Assembly (NCBI RefSeq): GCF_004361885.1
Contig: NZ_SNWH01000006.1
Coordinates: 124,001-188,000 of the forward strand
Origin: Halomonas ventosae
GTDB lineage: Bacteria > Pseudomonadota > Gammaproteobacteria > Pseudomonadales > Halomonadaceae
Length of the DNA: 64,000 bases
Direction: 5' to 3'
This document shows, piece by piece, positions 59,534 through 64,000 of this stretch. The notes below the pieces were generated by a model. It did not search any database. It was not told where the DNA came from and saw only the letters and a list, made by a program, of their open reading frames with translations. The translations under genes were made by a program, and so were the position numbers. Within the stretch, counting starts at the first letter, position 1, and every line of letters begins with the position of its first letter.

Positions 59534-60331
59534 ATGTCTGATAACGCTGCCATACGCACTGAAAACCTGAACCTGTTTTACACTGGCGGGCATGCAAGTC
59601 AGGCACTGAAAGACATCAATATCGCATTTCCGGCAAACCGCCTGACGACGATTATCGGCCCTTCCGGCTGCGGTAAGTCATCGCTGCTGAAGTCGCTGAA
59701 CCGTCTGCATGATATCCACCAGAATACCCGGATCGAAGGTGAGGTTTATCTGGGCGGTGAACCCGTTTACCAGAGCCGCCGCCCTGTGCCGGATATTCGT
59801 AGCCGCATCGGTTATGTTTCCCAGAAACCCACGGCGCTGCCCATGTCTATCTACCGGAATGTGGCCTACGGGCCTCGCATTCACCGGTCCCTGGGCAAGG
59901 CTGAACTGGACGATCTGGTGGAAACATACCTGCGCAAGGTGAACCTCTGGAACGAGGTCAAGGATCGCCTGCACAGCCCGGCGGCACAACTATCGGTAGG
60001 CCAGATTCAGCGCCTGAGCCTGGCCCGGTCACTTGCTGTTGAGCCGGAGGTTCTCTTGTGCGACGAAGTGACCTCGGCGCTGGATCCGATCTCCGCCCAG
60101 AAGGTGGAAGAGACACTGCTCCAGCTGAAGGAAGATTACACCATCATCATGGTGACCCACCTGATGCACCAGGTTGAGCGGTTGGCGGACCATGTGGTGT
60201 TTGTCTATCTGGGGGAAGTCGTTGAAGCCGGCGAAGCGCGAACACTGCTTAATCATCCCGGCAAGGAAGCAACCCGCCGATTTGTGTCCGGGCATGCCAT
60301 GCCCGATGTTGCCCTGCGGGCAACCGCCTGA
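59534..60331 (+). CDS. PstB-like ABC transporter ATP-binding protein
   Basis: 265 residues. Walker A IGPSGCGKSS (41-50), Q-loop region GYVSQKPTALPMSIYRNVAYGPRIH, Walker B PEVLLCDEVTSALDP and H-loop VTHLMHQVERLAD. The fold and the SALDPISAQKVEE segment are PstB-like. The ABC signature is LSVGQIQRLSLARSL rather than LSGGQQQRLCIARA, and PstB normally has DEPTSALDP where this has DEVTSALDP. These differences fit the divergence in the other three subunits. Confidence 0.87.
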   Translation: MSDNAAIRTENLNLFYTGGHASQALKDINIAFPANRLTTIIGPSGCGKSSLLKSLNRLHDIHQNTRIEGEVYLGGEPVYQSRRPVPDIRSRIGYVSQKPTALPMSIYRNVAYGPRIHRSLGKAELDDLVETYLRKVNLWNEVKDRLHSPAAQLSVGQIQRLSLARSLAVEPEVLLCDEVTSALDPISAQKVEETLLQLKEDYTIIMVTHLMHQVERLADHVVFVYLGEVVEAGEARTLLNHPGKEATRRFVSGHAMPDVALRATA

Positions 60332-60345
60332 CCGAGAATCGCCTG

Positions 60346-61767
60346 ATGACATCTTCCTCGCCAGAGGATGCTTCCCGTAGCTCGCCCCTGGCGACCTCAG
60401 GACAAGCCCAGAACGCCTTTGGCCATAACATCACCTTTGCCGAGGCCGTGCGTGTTTGGTTGCGGGTTGCAATGTTGAGCTTCGGTGGCCCGGCGGGCCA
60501 GATTGCCGTAATGCATCGGATTCTGGTGGATGAGAAACAATGGGTCAGCGAGAGCCGGTTTCTGCACGCGCTCAACTATTGCATGGTGCTACCCGGGCCG
60601 GAAGCGCAGCAACTGGCCACCTATCTGGGTTGGTTACTGCACGGTGTGAAAGGCGGGCTGGTGGCCGGCACCCTGTTCGTGCTGCCCGGCTTTGTGGCGA
60701 TTCTGGGCCTGAGCCTGCTGTACGCTGGCTTTCAGGAAGCTTCTCTGGTTCAGGCACTGTTCTTCGGCATCAAGGCAGCGGTGCTGGCGGTGGTCATCCA
60801 GGCGGTGGTTCGCATCGCCCAGCGGGCACTGAAAAACCGGGTCATGGTCACTCTGGCGGCGCTGGCCTTCGTTGCCATCTTCTTTTTTGCCGTGCCCTTC
60901 CCCCTTGTCATTGCAACGGCCGCACTGGTGGGATTGATTGGCCGCCACCTGGACCCGAAGCGATTTGTGGTGATCAAAGGCCATACCACGCCGGCAGAGG
61001 GCGAGCGCGCCATTGATGCAATGATGGCGAACGGCACTGGCCATCACACCGAGGCAAGCCGCGGGCGCACACTGAAAGTGCTCGGGATTTGGCTGCCCCT
61101 ATGGTTTGTGCCTCTGATAGCGCTGGCCCTCTCGCTGGGCATGGACAATGTATTCACCCAGATCGGTCTGTTCTTCAGCAAGCTGGCCGTGGTGACCTTC
61201 GGGGGTGCCTATTCAGTGTTGGCCTATATGGCGCAAGAGGCGGTCCAGAATCATGGCTGGTTGGCCCCTGGTGAAATGCTCGATGGTCTGGGTATGGCGG
61301 AATCCACACCCGGGCCACTGATTCAGGTGGTGCAGTTTGTCGGGTTTATGGGCGCCTTCCGGGATTCCGGTGGACTGGACCCGTTTACCGCCGGCGTTCT
61401 GGCTTCGATATTGGCCACCTGGGTCACCTTCATACCCTGTTTCCTCTGGATTTTTCTCGGTGCGCCTTACGTGGAGAAACTGCGGGGCAACCAGGCCGTC
61501 AGCGCCGCGCTGTCAGCCGTTACCGCAGCTGTGGTCGGGGTCATGCTGAACCTGGCCATCTGGTTTGCGGTGCACGTAGCTTTTGCTGAGGTGCAGACGT
61601 CGAAAGCCTGGGGCATTCAATGGCTAGCCCCGCAATGGGACAGTGTCCAGCTCGCCAGCGTGGTTCTGGCGCTGGGCGCGTTCGTCGCCATTCTTCGGTT
61701 CAAAATCGGCATGCTGCCGGTGCTATTCACCAGCGCCCTGCTGGGTATGCTGTGGCATTGGTTATAA
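60346..61767 (+). CDS. chrA: chromate transporter ChrA, long (two-domain) form
   Basis: 473 residues with two CHR domains. The first is LRVAMLSFGGPAGQIAVMHRILVDEKQWVSESRFLHALNYCMVLPGPEAQQLATYLGW; the second is FFSKLAVVTFGGAYSVLAYMAQEAV with GLGMAESTPGPLIQVVQFVGFMGAFR. A soluble linker (about 195-250) separates them. ChrA exports chromate, a sulfate analogue, using the proton gradient. The start lies 14 bp after the PstB-like gene, so it belongs to that ABC operon. This association, and the divergent PstSCAB motifs, suggests the operon handles an oxyanion such as sulfate or chromate. Confidence 0.92.
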   Translation: MTSSSPEDASRSSPLATSGQAQNAFGHNITFAEAVRVWLRVAMLSFGGPAGQIAVMHRILVDEKQWVSESRFLHALNYCMVLPGPEAQQLATYLGWLLHGVKGGLVAGTLFVLPGFVAILGLSLLYAGFQEASLVQALFFGIKAAVLAVVIQAVVRIAQRALKNRVMVTLAALAFVAIFFFAVPFPLVIATAALVGLIGRHLDPKRFVVIKGHTTPAEGERAIDAMMANGTGHHTEASRGRTLKVLGIWLPLWFVPLIALALSLGMDNVFTQIGLFFSKLAVVTFGGAYSVLAYMAQEAVQNHGWLAPGEMLDGLGMAESTPGPLIQVVQFVGFMGAFRDSGGLDPFTAGVLASILATWVTFIPCFLWIFLGAPYVEKLRGNQAVSAALSAVTAAVVGVMLNLAIWFAVHVAFAEVQTSKAWGIQWLAPQWDSVQLASVVLALGAFVAILRFKIGMLPVLFTSALLGMLWHWL

Positions 61768-61804
61768 AGGTGGCGCTCCGGGTTCTGATGACCGGCCGGA
61801 AACA

Positions 61805-61826
61805 GCTCAGGGCGTACCCCCTGAGC
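61805..61826. terminator. hairpin after chrA
   Basis: An 8-bp stem GCTCAGGG/CCCTGAGC (61805-61812, 61819-61826) with 6-nt loop, 38 bp past the chrA stop, without a T-tract. The 234-bp gap to the convergent epsC-like gene otherwise holds no supportable gene. Confidence 0.4.
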
Positions 61827-62001
61827 ACTGTCTCGCTTAAGAATAGGACGTCGGTGTGGGTACTTTCTATAGTGGACTCCGAAATTCCTACCAGGCACCA
61901 AGGGAGATCGAAGAATCGCGGAAGCAGCTTAATAAAAGAGTCCGATACGACTTGGCCAGAACATCGCGACTTCATGTAGAACAGCCACTCCGGGGTTTCG
62001 C

Positions 62002-62961
62002 TCAGGTTAGTGGCTGATCCTTGTTTTGCTGGACAGAGGCCTGGGACACCCGGCTTTCCGTCGGTACACTGCGAGTAAGCCAGACATTACCGCCAATCAC
62101 CGATCTCCGGCCGATGGTAATGCGGCCCAGTATCGTGGCGCCCGCGTAGATCACCACGTCGTCTTCGACGATAGGATGGCGGGGCTCGCCTTTGGTCAAG
62201 ACGCCGGTCTCGTCTTCGTTGAACCGCACCGCACCGAGTGTCACATTCTGGTAAATGCGTACACGGTTACCCAGAATGGCGGTTTCGCCGACGACCACGC
62301 CGGTGCCGTGGTCTATGAAAAACGAGCGCCCGATGGTGGCACCGGGGTGAATATCGATACCGGTCGCCGAATGGGCTTTCTCGGCAATGATTCGCGCGAT
62401 CATCGGCAGGCCGGCCCGATAGAAACCATGGGCGATTCGGTGATGGATAATGGCCTGGACGCCGGGATAGGAAATCAGCACCTCGTCCACGCAGGTCGCC
62501 GCGGGGTCGCCATGGTAAGCGGCGAGCACGTCGTCATCCAGTTGCCGCCGCAGTGCCGGCAACTGTGCCAGCAGCTTGCTGACCTGACCGCTGGCCTGAT
62601 CCCTCAGGTCGACCAGTTGCTGCTGATCCCGGTCAAGATACTGGAGTTCCAGCGCCACCTGGCTGATAAGTTCCCGTTCCACGTTGCCCAGCATGTAGGC
62701 CACGAATTGATCTTCCCGCTCTTTCGTCAAATCCGAAGGGCCCAGGCGCATGGGAAACAGGATAGCGCAGAGGGCATCAACCGTTTGATGAACGGCCTGA
62801 TGTGATGGCAGCTCACGGCTGCCCAAATCCACTTCCCGGCCCTGGCGCTGCCGCCAGTCATGACGGGCCAGGCGCAATTCATATGTGATTTTATCGATAA
62901 GACGCTTACCGGATGGCAAAGACTCTCTCCTTAAATGGCGTGACTCTGGCTTAGCACCCAT
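62002..62961 (-). CDS. epsC: serine O-acetyltransferase, EpsC type
   Basis: 319 residues. A long N-terminal helical domain (1-175) precedes a left-handed beta-helix with hexapeptide repeats: IDIHPGATIGRSFFIDHGTGVVVGETAILGNRVRIYQNVTLGA, then DDVVIYAGATILGRITIGRRSVIGGN. The Asp/His pair for catalysis is in the DIHPGA and IDHGTG motifs. It makes O-acetylserine, the acceptor for sulfide and a signal for CysB-type regulation, and so fits the sulfur theme. The length matches EpsC rather than the 270-residue CysE. Confidence 0.92.
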   Translation of the reverse strand: MGAKPESRHLRRESLPSGKRLIDKITYELRLARHDWRQRQGREVDLGSRELPSHQAVHQTVDALCAILFPMRLGPSDLTKEREDQFVAYMLGNVERELISQVALELQYLDRDQQQLVDLRDQASGQVSKLLAQLPALRRQLDDDVLAAYHGDPAATCVDEVLISYPGVQAIIHHRIAHGFYRAGLPMIARIIAEKAHSATGIDIHPGATIGRSFFIDHGTGVVVGETAILGNRVRIYQNVTLGAVRFNEDETGVLTKGEPRHPIVEDDVVIYAGATILGRITIGRRSVIGGNVWLTRSVPTESRVSQASVQQNKDQPLT

Positions 62962-63032
62962 TTTTTACGCATAGGCTTCGTCAAAAAGTTCAAATTTTTG
63001 GTGTTTATGCCCAATAACTTCAAGCGCTCTCG

Positions 63033-63899
63033 TCAGTTCGGGTGAATTCGGTCATCCGAGCGCGTTAACCCTGACTGGGTCAGACGTGGCGCTTTCGGGA
63101 TTAGGTCATACCCATCCATCAATGCAACATAAGATTCTTCATCATAGCGTGATCCGCCTACAAAGACGGCCAGCTCGTTCTTTCCGAATTGATGCCAGTC
63201 ATGGCCATCGGTGATCGGTTGGGTGGCCACCATTACAAGGGGAGCACCAGCATAGACGGTGTCGTCGAGCCAAAGGTCGCAATCCACCAGCCGGGCGCAC
63301 CTCGGCTCATCGGTCTGCCGGGTCCAGTAGAGATCAGTGCTGCCATGGACAAACATCATATCGCCAATGGTCAGCAGGAAATTAAAGGTGCCGTGGGTGG
63401 CAATATCAGCGGCAAGGCGGCGAATTTCGCCCGCCAAAGCATCAAGCTCGGGGCGGGTATCACCAAAGGTAGCCACCAGTTCAGACAGCAATAGGCCGAA
63501 CGCGGCTTCACTGTCGGTATCACCATTGGGTTCGAAGCGCGCATCCAACGTCGGCTGGAAATCGTGCAGATCACCGTTATGGGAAAACACCCAGTCATAA
63601 CCCCACAGCTTGCGGCTGAAGGGGTGGCTGTTGACCAGTTCCACCGGACCGAAGGTAGCCTTTCGGACATGGGCGATCAAATTGCGGGTGAGAATTTCTC
63701 GGTCCAGAAACGCCTGGGCCTTGCGGCAATTGAAGGCACTGGTTTTCTGGACATTCAGGTGATGGGTGCCATCGGCGTAATAGGCAATTCCCCATCCATC
63801 CTTGTGATCACCGGTACCACCACCACGGCACAGGAAGCCACGCAAAGGTTCTTGCGGGGAAACCGGACGGGCGCTGTTTAAACCGAAGATCTGGCACAT
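63033..63899 (-). CDS. class II glutamine amidotransferase (YafJ-like), intact
   Basis: 288 residues. The N-terminal nucleophile is Cys2 (MCQIFGLNSARP), followed by GFLCRGGGTGDHKDGWGIAYYADG, the TRNLIAHVRKATFGPVELVNSHPF glutamine-site segment and WVFSHNGDLHDF. These are GATase II (Ntn) features; the acceptor of the ammonia is unknown for the YafJ group. A dead, internally deleted copy lies at 45775-46231 on the other strand. No partner gene is seen; the right 100 bp of the window (63901-64000) are AT-rich and hold nothing supportable. Confidence 0.9.
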   Translation of the reverse strand: MCQIFGLNSARPVSPQEPLRGFLCRGGGTGDHKDGWGIAYYADGTHHLNVQKTSAFNCRKAQAFLDREILTRNLIAHVRKATFGPVELVNSHPFSRKLWGYDWVFSHNGDLHDFQPTLDARFEPNGDTDSEAAFGLLLSELVATFGDTRPELDALAGEIRRLAADIATHGTFNFLLTIGDMMFVHGSTDLYWTRQTDEPRCARLVDCDLWLDDTVYAGAPLVMVATQPITDGHDWHQFGKNELAVFVGGSRYDEESYVALMDGYDLIPKAPRLTQSGLTRSDDRIHPN

Positions 63900-64000
63900 G
63901 GCTCACTCGGATATAATGAATTATGTCTTCAACACTAGAGAGGTGAAACGGGTAAATTAACCAATAAAAACTTATATCTATATCAAAATTCCGGAGATAC

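Noticed and set aside
61830-61980. insertion-sequence fragment between chrA and epsC
   Set aside because: Some motifs looked transposase-like, but no frame holds a recognisable domain and no ends were found.

Overview
The window reads as chromosomal DNA of a moderately halophilic gammaproteobacterium, most likely Halomonas or a close relative. The evidence is the high GC content, a dnaG-rpoD neighbourhood, a very acidic insertion in RpoD, several compatible-solute systems (a BCCT carrier with a UspA protein, and a ProVWX-type glycine betaine ABC transporter) and a fused TRAP permease. This taxonomic call is inference; there is no rRNA gene in the window.

Layout. 1-5.3 kb: the end of dnaG, rpoD, a frameshifted LysR gene divergent from serine deaminase. 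5.5-9.2 kb: glutathione-dependent formaldehyde oxidation (frmA, fghA), mtgA, and a convergent DMT exporter. 9.3-13.2 kb: a TRAP transporter with a Tat-exported binding protein and a fused DctQM permease, preceded by a FadR/GntR-type operator. 13.3-16.6 kb: a DUF4168 protein, a cNMP/CBS/nucleotidyltransferase signalling protein and a DnaQ-like exonuclease. 16.6-22.1 kb (minus): BCCT carrier interrupted by an in-frame TAG, UspA, and the betaine ABC operon. 22.4-26.5 kb (minus): aaeXAB-type aromatic acid efflux and an AEC carrier. 26.6-28.5 kb: a PRC-barrel protein and an unrecognised predicted propeller protein.

28.7-34.6 kb is a defence island next to a CAU-anticodon tRNA: hsdM, hsdS, a GIY-YIG/DUF4357 protein, a zeta-like kinase with a small partner, then two gene relics (SRAP and a probable hsdR tail). 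No intact hsdR is present. 34.6-40.2 kb (minus) is a housekeeping block: ggt, NADP-isocitrate dehydrogenase, ilvA and chaC.

40.2-63 kb is largely a sulfur and oxyanion scavenging region. It has two separate sets of sulfonate/taurine-type ABC transporter plus TauD-family dioxygenase, ssuE, an arylsulfatase with a 3' frameshift, ssuD, a PstSCAB-like ABC operon ending in a chromate transporter gene (chrA), and an EpsC-type serine acetyltransferase. It is scarred by an intact IS1595-type element with an 8-bp target duplication, a decayed IS3-type element, an ABC ATPase relic, and a dead, internally deleted copy of a glutamine amidotransferase whose intact paralogue lies at the right edge.

Together the genes describe an osmotolerant heterotroph that imports betaine and organic acids, detoxifies formaldehyde through glutathione, and draws sulfur from taurine, alkanesulfonates and sulfate esters. 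Three otherwise normal genes (lysR, the BCCT gene, the arylsulfatase) each carry a single disabling change, so sequencing error must be excluded before they are called pseudogenes.
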